This document shows, piece by piece, positions 48,721 to 57,859 of a stretch of DNA of 64,000 bases (position 1 is its first letter; every line of letters starts with the position of its first letter). A model generated the notes under the pieces. It saw nothing but the letters and a program-made list of their open reading frames with translations, was not told the origin of the DNA and did not search any database. Source of the stretch: Deinococcus arboris (lineage in GTDB: Bacteria > Deinococcota > Deinococci > Deinococcales > Deinococcaceae); the NCBI RefSeq assembly GCF_009755355.1, contig NZ_WQLB01000004.1, positions 62,001 to 126,000 of the forward strand, read 5' to 3'. A program made the position numbers and the translations under genes.

Positions 48721-49038
48721 CAGCGGGAGGGCTGAGAGGAAGACCTGAACCGCTCTCGGGCGAACGGTGTAGCAGACAGGAGCAAAATAGAAGTGCAGGT
48801 CGCTGTGGACTGCTGAATAAAACTACCCGCCACTCTGACAGCGGTTGTCCATTCCGCCGACAGAAGCACAGCCTCCCATCACCTTCACCTCAAACCGCTG
48901 CCCCCGACGGACTCTCGCTCTGTTCGGGCAGAATACCCCCAAGCCTCTTGATCAGCAATCACGCAACGCAGAGCGCGGAAAAGACACAGCCGTCTTTTCC
49001 GCGCTCTGCGCTCAGTGTCACCACGCCTCTTGGGGGCT
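48721..49038. other. Intergenic stretch with a large hairpin
   Basis: No gene is supported. The only notable structure is the 19-bp perfect inverted repeat at 48967-49010. The left part (48721-48960) shows nothing recognisable. Confidence 0.5.
48967..49010. repeat. Perfect 19-bp inverted repeat
   Basis: CGCAGAGCGCGGAAAAGAC followed after 6 nt by its exact reverse complement. The T-stretch (TTTT) lies inside the stem, not after it. It lies between the convergent kinase and small-peptide genes, so a bidirectional terminator is likely, though its perfection and length are above average. Confidence 0.7.
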
Positions 49039-49176
49039 CTATTTCAGCTGGCAGGGGGGAAAGCCAGGAACGCCGCACTGAGCGGGACCACGCGGAGGAA
49101 AGGGGTACACAGAAGCGCTCACGGTGCTGCCCAGAATCAGGGCTGCCACAGCGGTCATCACGGCTTTCTTGAACAT
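49039..49176 (-). CDS. Small secreted Pro/Cys peptide (45 aa)
   Basis: A 45-residue precursor: a clear signal peptide MFKKAVMTAVAALILGS..., cleaved after TVSA, leaves about 24 residues containing VYPFPPRGPAQC and GVPGFPPCQLK. The mature part thus has two cysteines nine residues apart in a Pro/Gly-rich context, able to form one disulfide. A GGGAGG ribosome-binding site lies 6-7 nt before the ATG. It is too short for ordinary gene callers. Function unknown: possibly an extracellular signal, bacteriocin-like or envelope peptide. Confidence 0.65.
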   Translation of the reverse strand: MFKKAVMTAVAALILGSTVSASVYPFPPRGPAQCGVPGFPPCQLK

Positions 49177-49352
49177 AGAAACCTCCCAGAAGGGACGCGC
49201 ACGGCGCCGCTTCAGCCTCGGTTGGATGTGGGTGGCGAGGTAAGCCAGACTCTAGGCGGCCCGCCGTGCAGAAACCCGCCTTGCTTTTGATGACCGGATG
49301 TGTTTAAGACCGGCTGGCCCAGAGTCTGGTTCGGCGTGTACAGCCCCAGGCG

Positions 49353-49979
49353 CTAGCCTTCCAGGCCCACGTTCAGCGCCAGCGCCGCTTTCAACTGGGC
49401 GCGGTAGACCGGCCCAGTCACCTCCTGCACGCCCAGCGTGGCCAGGTGCGGATTCTGAATCTGGGCGTCCAGCAGCGCAAAACCGCGCGCGTGTAAATGC
49501 TCCGCCAGCCCAATCAGGGCGGCCTTACTCCCGTTGGTGACACGGTGAAACTTGCTTTCGGCAAAAAAGACGCCGCCCAGCGCCAGCCCCAGCACCCCCC
49601 CGGCCAGCTCAGGGCCGCGCCACGCCTCAAAGGAGTGGGCCAGCCCCGTCTCGCGCAGTTGCAGGTAGATGGCCGCCAGTTCGTCACTGATCCACTGGCC
49701 GTCGCGCGGTGGGCTGCCCGGCAACTCACCCCGGCAGCCGGCCAGCACCTCGGGAAAGGCCGTATTCAGCCGCAGCTCAAAGTGTTTCAGGTCGCGGCGC
49801 AGGCGGCGGGGAACGTGCAGGCCCTCCGCTTCGGTCAGCGGCACCAGAGCGCGCTCCGGCACGGTGTAAAACTGAAGGCCGTCACCGTTGTCCATCAGAA
49901 AAGCGCCGCCCGCATAGGCGCGCGCCACCTCGCGGGTCAGGGGGTCGGGATGACGCAGGAAAAAGGAGGCGGCAGGCAC
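49353..49979 (-). CDS. aat: Leucyl/phenylalanyl-tRNA--protein transferase
   Basis: A 208-residue N-end-rule enzyme that adds Leu or Phe to N-terminal Arg or Lys of proteins, marking them for ClpAP-type degradation. Conserved stretches are WISDELAAIYLQLRETGLAHSFEAWRG, GGVLGLALGGVFFAESKFHRVTNGSKAALIGLAEHL, and GFALLDAQIQNPHLATLGVQEV. The FFAES-F and LDAQ-HL motifs are diagnostic. It starts with GTG 3 nt after the thioesterase gene's stop, so the two are co-transcribed. Confidence 0.92.
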   Translation of the reverse strand: MPAASFFLRHPDPLTREVARAYAGGAFLMDNGDGLQFYTVPERALVPLTEAEGLHVPRRLRRDLKHFELRLNTAFPEVLAGCRGELPGSPPRDGQWISDELAAIYLQLRETGLAHSFEAWRGPELAGGVLGLALGGVFFAESKFHRVTNGSKAALIGLAEHLHARGFALLDAQIQNPHLATLGVQEVTGPVYRAQLKAALALNVGLEG

Positions 49980-49982
49980 GAC

Positions 49983-50408
<426 letters not shown>

Positions 50409-50500
50409 GCCGCCCAGCGTACCCCGAGATGAGGCTTCTGGAAGGGCACCACCCAAGCTGCAGCGCCCTACCTCAAGGACTGACGCGATCTCGCCTGACC

Positions 50501-51443
50501 TCCAAAATGTTCAAATCCGCTGGCGGCGGCCCAGTCAGTGACCACCTTCACGGTCAAGCACGACGAGGGCACCACCCGCGTCAAGGCCAATCCTCAGCGC
50601 CTGGTCGTGCTGGATGAAGAAATGCTGGGCTGGGTCTACGCCCTGGGGCTGGGTAGCCGCGTGGTGGGCCTGGGCGGTCCGCGCGTGCAGCCAGCCGACC
50701 TGACCGCCACTGGCACCCTCAAACCGGACCGCGCCAAGGTGGGCTTTCTGGGCCGCGGCACCCTGAACCCGGCGGCCAAATTCGTGGGCACCTGGACGGC
50801 CCCCAACCTGGAAACCATTGCGGCCCTCAAGCCCGACCTCATCCTGCGCTCGACCTGGGCGGGCAACCAGAATTACGACAACCTGAGTAAGATTGCCCCG
50901 ACCATCGGCTACGCCGAGGCCCAGCCGGGCTACTGGCGCGACTCCTTCCGCGCGGTGGCGAGGGTCTTTGGCCGTCAGGAACAGGCCGAGCAGGTCATCA
51001 AGCAGGTGGCCGAAACCAACCGGGTCAATGGCCGCAAGCTGCTGGCGGCGGGCGTCTTTGCCAAATACCCCAAGGTGGTGGTGGTGTCCCCGTTTCCCGG
51101 CGGCACCAACTATGTCAACTCGGCCAAGCGCCTGATTGACGACCTCAAGGTCCTGGGCTTCAAAGACGCGCTGACGGGCCGGGCCAAGACCACCCTGGGC
51201 GTGGGCTCGGTCATCAGCGACGAGGTGCTGCTGGGCCTCGATAAACAGACCCTGGTGGTGCTGCTGCCCCCCGGCCAGGACGAGGCCACCATGAAGGCCT
51301 TCCTCTCCTCGGCAGTAGGCCAGCGCCTGAAAGACCAGATTCTGGCGTATGAAATGGAACCCTACTCGCCCTGGACTGGCCCGCTGGTCTCCATGAAAAC
51401 CAGTCATGACCTGACCAGCCTGATTCTGAACAAAGCCAAGTAA
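50501..51443 (+). pseudogene. FecB/TroA-type substrate-binding protein gene with a broken signal peptide
   Basis: From GTG 50538 an intact 301-residue periplasmic-binding protein is readable ([28 protein letters not shown], then [13 protein letters not shown] and LILNKAK), of the siderophore, haem or cobalamin class. It has no signal peptide. Just upstream in frame are codons for AAAQS, the usual end of a signal peptide. In another frame ATG 50507 starts MFKSA, the usual beginning. The hydrophobic core between them is missing with a frame change, suggesting a deletion of roughly 30-40 nt. Either the protein is no longer exported or the sequence is in error. No permease or ATPase gene is adjacent. 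Confidence 0.7.
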
Positions 51444-51457
51444 GGGCTCCTGCCCTG

Positions 51458-51496
51458 CGCGAGCGGCCTGTCACCTTCAATGACAGGCCGCTCGCG
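51458..51496. repeat. Perfect 16-bp inverted repeat
   Basis: CGCGAGCGGCCTGTCA and its exact complement with a 7-nt loop, 15 nt after the substrate-binding-protein stop. No T-run follows. Probably a terminator-like hairpin. Confidence 0.65.
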
Positions 51497-51563
51497 TCAT
51501 CCGGTTGCAGCCGCCTTTCTTCACCAATGGCAGCGGGGCCGCTGTGGCTTTGCCGGACGCGCC

Positions 51564-51569
51564 TAGAAT
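51564..51569 (+). promoter_or_regulatory. -10 box (TAGAAT) of leaderless recF
   Basis: TAGAAT ends 6 nt before the GTG at 51576. The intervening GGGAGG could also act as a ribosome-binding site if transcription began earlier. Confidence 0.5.
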
Positions 51570-51575
51570 GGGAGG

Positions 51576-52664
51576 GTGCGTCTGGACTCGCTCTCCACCC
51601 TGAATTACCGGAACCTCGCCCCCTGTACGCTGCGCTTTCCAGCCGGCGTGACGGGCGTGTTCGGAGAGAACGGCGCCGGCAAGACCAATCTGCTCGAAGC
51701 GGCCTTTCTGGCCCTGACCGGGCAGACGGACGTAACGCGCCTGGAACAGCTGGTGCAAAGCGGCGAAACCGAGGCCTACGTGCGCGCCGACCTGGAATCT
51801 GGCGGCAGCCTGAGCGTGCAGGAGGTGGGCCTGGGGCGCGGGCGGCGCCAGCTGAAACAGGACGGGGTCAGGGTCCGCACCGGCGACCTGCCGCGCGGCA
51901 GCGCCGTGTGGATTCGCCCGGAGGACAGCGAACTGGTTTTCGGGCCGCCGGCCGGCCGCCGGGGCTACCTGGATTCCCTGCTGTCACGGCTCAGTGCCCG
52001 CTACGCCGAGCATCTGGCGCGCTACGACCGCACGGTATCGCAGCGCAACGCGGCCCTGCGGGGCGGCGAGGAATGGGCCATGCACGTCTGGGACGACGCC
52101 CTGGTGCGCCTGGGCACCGAAATCATGACGGTGCGCCGCCGCGCCCTGGTGCGCCTGAATGAGCTGGCCGCCGAGGCCAACACAGCGCTGGGCAGCCACA
52201 AGCCTCTGACCCTAACCCTGCAGGAGTCCACGACCCCCGAGACCTACGCCGCCGACCTGGCCGCGCGCCGGGGAGAAGAATTGAGCCGAGGCTCCACGGT
52301 CACTGGTCCCCACCGCGACGACCTCGCGCTGACTCTGGGCGGGCTGGCGGCGGGCGAATACGCCAGCCGGGGCGAGGGCCGCACGGTGGCCCTGGCGCTG
52401 CGCCGCGCCGAACTGGAACTGCTCGCCGAGCGCTACGGCGAGCGGCCGGTCCTGCTGATTGACGACTTTTCCGCCGAACTGGACCCTGGACGCCGGGCCT
52501 TTTTGCTGGACCTGGCTGCCAGCGTGCCCCAGGCCATCGTGACGGGCACCGAGCGGGCCCCAGGCGCGGCGCTGACCATGCGGGCCCACGCGGGGCGCTT
52601 TACCCCGGAACAGGCCACCCCCGAACACGCCCCCGTCCCCGAGCGGGCCGAGGTGACCCGGTGA
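51576..52664 (+). CDS. recF: DNA recombination/repair protein RecF
   Basis: A 362-residue SMC-like ATPase that loads RecA at single-strand gaps with RecO and RecR. Walker A is GENGAGKT (30-37). The ABC signature-like stretch is YASRGEGRTVALALRRAELELL. Walker B/D-loop is PVLLIDDFSAELDPGRRAFLL, preceded by STVTGPHRDDL, the usual RecF landmark. RecF-pathway proteins are prominent in Deinococcus, which lacks RecBC-type enzymes. The stop overlaps the next start by 4 nt (GTGA). dnaN or gyrB is not adjacent, unlike in many bacteria. Confidence 0.96.
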   Translation: MRLDSLSTLNYRNLAPCTLRFPAGVTGVFGENGAGKTNLLEAAFLALTGQTDVTRLEQLVQSGETEAYVRADLESGGSLSVQEVGLGRGRRQLKQDGVRVRTGDLPRGSAVWIRPEDSELVFGPPAGRRGYLDSLLSRLSARYAEHLARYDRTVSQRNAALRGGEEWAMHVWDDALVRLGTEIMTVRRRALVRLNELAAEANTALGSHKPLTLTLQESTTPETYAADLAARRGEELSRGSTVTGPHRDDLALTLGGLAAGEYASRGEGRTVALALRRAELELLAERYGERPVLLIDDFSAELDPGRRAFLLDLAASVPQAIVTGTERAPGAALTMRAHAGRFTPEQATPEHAPVPERAEVTR

Positions 52665-53557
52665 CGCGCGGGCGGCGCCTGAGCGGCCCACGGCGCCTGG
52701 GGGACCTGATGGGCGCCACCCTGGGTACAGCGCGGCTGGCACGCGGGATTCAGCGGGCGCAGGCCATCTTGCTGTGGCCGCAGGCCGTGGGTCCAGACAT
52801 CGCGCGCCTGACCCGGCCGCGCACCCAGCAGGGCAGCGTGCTGTTTATCGAGGTGCGCGACAGCGCCACGGCCCACCACCTCAGCATGCAGCGGCACCAC
52901 TTCCTCAGGGCCCTGAATCCCCTGCTGGACACCCCGCTGACCGACCTGCGCTTTAGCGTGGGCACGGTGCGAGAGCCACCGGCCCCCGTCACGCCGCCGC
53001 CCCTGCCCGCCCCGGACCGGGCGCGGGCGCGGCAACTGGTGCAGGGGGTGGGCGACGACCTGAAACCGGCGGCGCTGCGGGCCGCCGAAGCCATTACCCG
53101 CGCCCGGAAGTGGCGCGAGGAACAGGGCTGGCGCCCCTGTCCAGTGTGCGGCGAGGCCAGCCGCGAGCAGCCCTGCCGCGCCTGCGACCTGACCCTGGCC
53201 GACCCCAACGTGCGCCGCGCCGCGCGCGCCCTGCTGCGCGCTCCCGAACGGCTGGACGCCCTGCGCGACACCATCGGTAACAGTGGTGTCAGCGCCGCGC
53301 GCCACCTGGCCCTGGAACAGCTGCGCGGACAGCTGAGCCTGCTGGCGCTGGAATGCGTGCGCAGCCCAGCGCCCGCTGAACAGGAAGACGGCTACCGCGC
53401 CTTTCTGGAGCAGCAGGCGCTGGTGTACCTGGCGCTCACGCTGGGCCGGCCCCGCACGGCGCTGCGCCGCTCGGACCGCGCAGCGCTGCCCGAGGCGGTG
53501 CGCCATGTCCTGAACGCCGGGCCAGGGCCAGCCGGACGGGAAGAAGGGCGGGCGTGA
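52661..53557 (+). CDS. DciA-like (DUF721) protein with a zinc-ribbon extension
   Basis: A 298-residue protein. The N-terminal 100 residues match the DUF721/DciA pattern: [41 protein letters not shown], then [30 protein letters not shown]. DciA helps load the replicative helicase in bacteria lacking DnaC or DnaI. Unlike ordinary DciA (about 100-180 residues), there is a further part with the zinc ribbon [16 protein letters not shown] (about 162-177) and a helical C-terminus. Its GTG overlaps the recF stop, linking the two. The start codon is GTG 52661. Confidence 0.8.
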   Translation: MTRGRRLSGPRRLGDLMGATLGTARLARGIQRAQAILLWPQAVGPDIARLTRPRTQQGSVLFIEVRDSATAHHLSMQRHHFLRALNPLLDTPLTDLRFSVGTVREPPAPVTPPPLPAPDRARARQLVQGVGDDLKPAALRAAEAITRARKWREEQGWRPCPVCGEASREQPCRACDLTLADPNVRRAARALLRAPERLDALRDTIGNSGVSAARHLALEQLRGQLSLLALECVRSPAPAEQEDGYRAFLEQQALVYLALTLGRPRTALRRSDRAALPEAVRHVLNAGPGPAGREEGRA

Positions 53558-53588
53558 ACGCTGGCAGGGGCGGTCTATGCTGGTGGGC

Positions 53589-54296
53589 ATGACCCAGCCT
53601 CGCGGCCCGCAGCAGCCCACCTCTTCCGCGCCCGAGAGCGGCGCACAGTCCCACCGCGCCCGTGCGCCGCGCACGGTGCGGGCCGCCGTGCTGACCGTCA
53701 GCGACACCCGCACCCCCGAGACCGACGACAGTGGCGCCTACCTGCGCGCCCAGCTGGAGGCCGGCGGGCATCAAGTGGTGAATTACCGAGTGGTTCGGGA
53801 CGACGCCGTGGACATCCGCTCGGCGCTGGTGGCCTTTTCGCGTGAGGCGGCGGTGGTGCTGTGCTCGGGCGGCACCGGGATTACGGGGCGCGACGTGACA
53901 GTGCCGGTGGTCGAGAGCATCATCACCAAACCCATTCCCGGCTTTGGCGAGCTGTTCCGCATGCTCAGCTACCAGCAGGTGGGCGGCGCCGCCATGCTGT
54001 CGCGGGCGGTGGCTGGCCTGGTGCGCGGCGCGGTCGTGTTCGCCATGCCCGGCAGCCTCAACGCCGTGCAGACCGCCTGGGACGGCATTCTGAAAGACGA
54101 AATTGGGCATCTGGTGTACGAACTAGAGCGCCAGGGCCAGCCCGGCGTGTTGACTGCCCCTGGACTGGCAACCCCTGGCGCCGCCAGCCCCAGCTTCTCT
54201 GGCCTGTCAGCCCCGGCAGCAGTGCCGATGCCCGGCACCGGGGGCGGCGCCGCCGCTGGCCTGGGCCGGCACCGCAAGAGCGACCGCGATGACTGA
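53589..54296 (+). CDS. MoaB/Mog-type molybdopterin protein
   Basis: A 235-residue protein with a MoCF-binding domain at about 30-185: [101 protein letters not shown] and the following Asp and Glu are the molybdopterin-adenylating signature. The first 28 and last 50 residues are extra low-complexity tails. ATG 53589 lies 7 nt after TATGCT, preferred over 53577, which lies inside that box. The next gene overlaps by 8 nt. Confidence 0.9.
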   Translation: MTQPRGPQQPTSSAPESGAQSHRARAPRTVRAAVLTVSDTRTPETDDSGAYLRAQLEAGGHQVVNYRVVRDDAVDIRSALVAFSREAAVVLCSGGTGITGRDVTVPVVESIITKPIPGFGELFRMLSYQQVGGAAMLSRAVAGLVRGAVVFAMPGSLNAVQTAWDGILKDEIGHLVYELERQGQPGVLTAPGLATPGAASPSFSGLSAPAAVPMPGTGGGAAAGLGRHRKSDRDD

Positions 54297-55092
54297 GCCG
54301 GCTTCAGGGCCGGTGCAGCAGCTGGCCGCTTTACTGGCCCCAGGCGAGCTGACCACACCGCTGCTGCTCGTTACGGCCCTCATTGTGGGGTACTGGCTGC
54401 TGCGGGTTGGGCAGGCGGCGCGCCGCAGTCTGATTCCGCGCGCGGCCCTGTGGGCCGTTCCTGGCCTGGCCCTGCTATTGCTCGCCCCGGTGCTGGACGT
54501 GCCCGCCCTGTTCGGGCTGGGGGCGGCCCTGCTGCTGCTGGCCGAATACTGGCCCGCTGCCTTTGTGCCGGCGACGCGCCGCCTGGATACGGGCTGGCCG
54601 CTCGTGGGGCTGCTGGTAGGGGGCGGGGCCACCGTCAGCGCGTGGCGCGGCGGCGACGCTGTGCTGCTGGCCGTGGTGGGCACGGTGCTGCTGCTGAGTG
54701 TAGGGGGCCTGCTGAGCGCAGCGCTGTTCCGCGCGCCGGCCAGCCGCGCCCCGCTGGGGTTCGGATCGCGCTGGAAGACGCCGGTCACGCCCCCCTGGCC
54801 CGAACTGAGCGTGACCCTGTCCGAGCGGGGCGCGCACCTGCGCAACGTGTCCGGCGGCCGCCTGCGCGTGGCCGGCTGGTCACCCGCTGGGGTGAACGCC
54901 TGGTACCGCGTGCGCACCGAGACCGGCGAAGCACTGGCCGAACTGGCGGCCGGCCAGGAAGCGGTGCTGCCGGTCAGCGTCTACGATTCGGGGGTGCGCG
55001 TGTGGTACGCCCCGGCCCGCACCCAGGCCACCCACCTGTTCCGCGCTGACTGGACCCCCCCGGCCTACGCGGAGCACCGTGTTCTGAATTGA
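54289..55092 (+). CDS. Membrane protein with C-terminal soluble domain, unknown
   Basis: A 267-residue protein with five or six hydrophobic segments in the first 150 residues (for example [17 protein letters not shown] and [24 protein letters not shown]). A soluble beta-rich C-terminal domain follows (about 165-267: [36 protein letters not shown]). It overlaps moaB by 8 nt and is therefore co-translated, but no family is recognised and a molybdenum role is only suggested by position. Confidence 0.7.
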   Translation: MTEPASGPVQQLAALLAPGELTTPLLLVTALIVGYWLLRVGQAARRSLIPRAALWAVPGLALLLLAPVLDVPALFGLGAALLLLAEYWPAAFVPATRRLDTGWPLVGLLVGGGATVSAWRGGDAVLLAVVGTVLLLSVGGLLSAALFRAPASRAPLGFGSRWKTPVTPPWPELSVTLSERGAHLRNVSGGRLRVAGWSPAGVNAWYRVRTETGEALAELAAGQEAVLPVSVYDSGVRVWYAPARTQATHLFRADWTPPAYAEHRVLN

Positions 55093-55410
55093 ATAGATAA
55101 GCCAACTTGCGCCTGACCGAGACGGCCGCAGAACTGCCAGTGCCTTTTATACGCCTATGGGTGCTCTCCTCTTCCTCGTCTTCAGGCCACCCTTCTCAAA
55201 CCGACCTCGTCTGTAACGCCAACAAATCGGGAAGACCCGCTGTATAAGCTCCACGCCCGGAACCCGCTTGTTCTCTCCCTCACTTCGCTCGGATCTCATC
55301 GCTTATGCAAACGGTTCAATCCGAGTCCGTCGAACAGCCACCCCTGTTCCCCCTCCACATGAGGGACGTCTCACGCCACTCTTCATGAAGCGGGCTATGG
55401 TGGACCCATC
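55093..55410. other. Intergenic stretch with a dispersed-repeat end
   Basis: No gene is supported. A 22-nt sequence at 55313-55334 resembles the right end of the inverted-repeat element at 27 kb. The rest is unremarkable. TATGGT lies 9 nt before the truD start codon. Confidence 0.5.
55313..55334 (+). repeat. Sequence related to the end of the 27-kb inverted-repeat element
   Basis: GTTCAATCCGAGTCCGTCG compared with GATTCAATCGGAGTCCGTA at the right end of the 27-kb element: they share TTCAATC, then GAGTCCGT. No matching left end was found nearby, so this may be a solo or decayed copy. Confidence 0.35.
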
Positions 55411-56505
55411 GTGAGTCTGGTGTTCGAGTGGTCGGCGCTGCGCGCCCTGACAGAAGAAAAGGGCACGGGCGGCCTGCTGCGCCAGGCGCCGGACGACTTC
55501 CGGGTCGAGGAGCTGCCGGCCTATCCCCTGTCGGGCGAGGGCGACTTTCTGTATGTGCAGCTGGAAAAAACCGGGCACACCACCGCCCACGTCCTGCGCG
55601 AGTTGAGCCTGCAACTGGGGGTCAAAGACCGTGACATCGGCGTGGCGGGGCTCAAAGATCGCCATGCGGTCACAACCCAGTGGCTCAGTCTGCCGGCCAA
55701 AGCTGAAGGCCGCCTGGAGCAGTTTGCCCTGGACGGCGTGCGGATCCTGAACCTGACACGCCACACGAACAAGCTGGGCCTGGGGCACCTGCGGGCCAAC
55801 CGCTTCACCGTACGGGTGCGCGGGGCGGCGGGTCAGGCCGAGGCGGCGGCGGCCCTCCTGGCCACGCTGGAGCAGCGCGGCGTGCCCAACTATTTTGGGC
55901 CGCAGCGCTTTGGGCTGGGTGGCCTGAACGCCGAAGAGGGCCTGCGGGTGGTGCGCGGCGAGTCACGGGTCCGTGACCCACGGGTGCGCCGGTTTCTGAC
56001 CACCGCCCTGCAGAGCGTGGTGTTTAACGCTTTCGTCAATCTGCGTCTGGAAGCCGGGGTCTTTGACGCCCTGCTCGCGGGCGATATGGCCAAGAAACAC
56101 GACACCGGAGGCGTCTTTCTGGTCGAGGACGCCGCCCTGGAAACGCCGCGCGCCGCACGCGGCGAGGTGAGCGCCACCGGCACGCTGTTTGGCAAGAAGG
56201 TGCGGCCCCTGACGGCCGAGGCCGGACAGCTGGAACAGGCCGCGCTGGGCGCCCTGGGCCTGACCCCCGAGATGTTTCTGTCCCGCAAGGGCGACCGCCG
56301 CCTGACGCGCGTGTTTTTGCAGGAGGCGACCACGCACCCTGAACCCGACGGCTTTACCGTGGCCTTTACCCTGCCGCGCGGCAGCTTTGCCACCAGCGTG
56401 CTGCGCGAAATCATGAAGACCGACGTGGACGCACTCGGTGCTCACCCAGACACGCCAGAGGATGACGCCCTGCTGGACGACGCTGGTGCAGAGGTGCTGG
56501 CGTGA
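55411..56505 (+). CDS. truD: tRNA pseudouridine(13) synthase TruD
   Basis: A 364-residue pseudouridine synthase modifying U13 of some tRNAs. The catalytic motif [15 protein letters not shown] carries the expected Asp (D83). [13 protein letters not shown] and [19 protein letters not shown] are the other TruD blocks, with the TRUD insertion domain between about 150 and 300. The start is GTG 55411. TATGGT lies 9 nt upstream. The stop overlaps the start of the next small gene by 4 nt (GTGA), so they are translationally coupled. Confidence 0.93.
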   Translation: MSLVFEWSALRALTEEKGTGGLLRQAPDDFRVEELPAYPLSGEGDFLYVQLEKTGHTTAHVLRELSLQLGVKDRDIGVAGLKDRHAVTTQWLSLPAKAEGRLEQFALDGVRILNLTRHTNKLGLGHLRANRFTVRVRGAAGQAEAAAALLATLEQRGVPNYFGPQRFGLGGLNAEEGLRVVRGESRVRDPRVRRFLTTALQSVVFNAFVNLRLEAGVFDALLAGDMAKKHDTGGVFLVEDAALETPRAARGEVSATGTLFGKKVRPLTAEAGQLEQAALGALGLTPEMFLSRKGDRRLTRVFLQEATTHPEPDGFTVAFTLPRGSFATSVLREIMKTDVDALGAHPDTPEDDALLDDAGAEVLA

Positions 56506-56882
56506 GGCGCGCCGCCCTCCTCCGAATGGCGCTGGCCGTACTGACTGGCGTGGCTACCCTGCGGCCCGCGCAGGCCGCAGCCCCCACCCTGACCCTGAAA
56601 CTGACCCACGGCGGCGCCCTGCTGACCGGCGCCCTAAGTGTGACCCGCGCCGACGAACTAACCGGCGTCTGGAGCAGCGTGGGGCGCGCCCGTATGCTGC
56701 GCTGCGCCCCCCGCTGCGAGGTGGTCAGCGGCCTGCCTGTGCAGGGCGTGCTGACACTGGGCGAGTCCAGCGGCTACCGCGTGGTGCTGGGCGGCAACTT
56801 CAAGGTGGGCCAGAAGGTCAGCCTGGTGCTGCGCTACCGCAACGCGCAAATTACCAACGTCATGGCCACGGTCGCCCGCTGA
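56502..56882 (+). CDS. Small secreted protein, unknown
   Basis: A 126-residue protein beginning with a signal peptide ([26 protein letters not shown], probably cleaved after QAA). The mature part is beta-rich, with two cysteines ([10 protein letters not shown]) likely forming a disulfide, and ends [19 protein letters not shown]. Its GTG start overlaps the truD stop (GTGA). No family is recognised. Coupling to a tRNA-modification gene appears positional rather than functional. Confidence 0.7.
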   Translation: MRRAALLRMALAVLTGVATLRPAQAAAPTLTLKLTHGGALLTGALSVTRADELTGVWSSVGRARMLRCAPRCEVVSGLPVQGVLTLGESSGYRVVLGGNFKVGQKVSLVLRYRNAQITNVMATVAR

Positions 56883-56972
56883 GAGGAGCCCCCAGAGCCC
56901 TCCTGAGTTTCTCGGCTTGAAGACGAATAATCCGGGTTTAACGGCATTTGCCTACCTTCGGGCAAGACCACT

Positions 56973-57413
56973 GTGAGGCCTGACGCCCAGCAGCGCCGGG
57001 CCTTCCTGGCCGCCGCATATGGCCCACTGGGTCAGCGCGTCTCTCTGGACGGAGAGTCAGCCGGGGTCTGGCCGACCTGGGCCACGCCGGGCACCCGCTG
57101 GGCCATCGTGACCGCCTGGAATCCAGGGGGAAAGCGCCAGAGCAACCGAGCCAATGAGACGGCGCAGGCCGCCTTGCGGCAGCAGGTCGCGCGGTGGGCG
57201 CCGCTGCCAGGGGTAAACGGCGACGGTCCGTGGCGTGAACCCAGTGTGGTGTTGCGTGGGCTTTCTGTGCGTGAGGCTGCCGCCCTGGGCCGCGCCGCCG
57301 GGCAACTGGCCGTGGTGTACGGCGTGGGCCGACGCGCCGCACTGGTGTGGCTAGAACGAGATCAGGTCCGGCTTGAACGGGTCTGGACCCAGCTGGAGGC
57401 TACAGGGGCTTGA
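56973..57413 (+). CDS. DUF3293-like protein
   Basis: A 146-residue cytoplasmic protein. The characteristic order WAIVTAWNPGGKRQSNRANETAQAALRQQV, then GDGPWREPSVVLRGLSVREAAALGRAAGQLAVVYGVGRRAALVWL matches the DUF3293 pattern. The biochemical function of that family is unknown. It starts with GTG and has no close partner. The following 446 nt carry no gene. Confidence 0.75.
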   Translation: MRPDAQQRRAFLAAAYGPLGQRVSLDGESAGVWPTWATPGTRWAIVTAWNPGGKRQSNRANETAQAALRQQVARWAPLPGVNGDGPWREPSVVLRGLSVREAAALGRAAGQLAVVYGVGRRAALVWLERDQVRLERVWTQLEATGA

Positions 57414-57845
57414 AGGCGAAGCACCATTCTGTACTGGTCGTGCGAGGTCCTCGCGCCTGTTTCCCCACATTCCTTGCATCTCGCAACGGGTCTGGACGAC
57501 TGCCGTGGGGCAGTGCAGACCGGGGTACGGCCTCTTGCACCCACACATCAAAGAAGAACGGGATGGTCAACGCTGCGCTGGGACGCCCGTTGTCTTCTCG
57601 TCGCTCTGCTGCGCCGCTCGCCCATTCCGGTCGTTTCGGCCAATGCTGAGGTCGGAGCGTGTGCCGTACGGACCCCTCCGATTTCAGTTCAGATCGGATA
57701 CCCATAGATCTATCGTCAGGTGACCGTCTTCCCCTCTCAGCGAGACTACGCAACCCTCGTCTTTCATTGATCTAGAGAGCCCTTCCAATCACGCGGCCCA
57801 ACCAGCCACCCCTTCTGCTTCTGGCACCTTCTTGTGCCCCAGCGG
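57414..57845. other. Intergenic stretch, no gene supported
   Basis: About 430 nt without a convincing gene. The string TACGGACCCCTCCGATTTCAG near 57666 is weakly like the repeat-element ends at 27 kb, suggesting a decayed insertion, but this is not firm. The -10 box of the next gene (TATACT, 57846-57851) marks its right edge. Confidence 0.4.
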
Positions 57846-57851
57846 TATACT
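57846..57851 (+). promoter_or_regulatory. -10 box (TATACT) of the AlbA_2-type gene
   Basis: TATACT lies 8 nt before GTG 57860, a close match to the consensus. Leaderless start. Confidence 0.55.
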
Positions 57852-57859
57852 GCCCGCTT

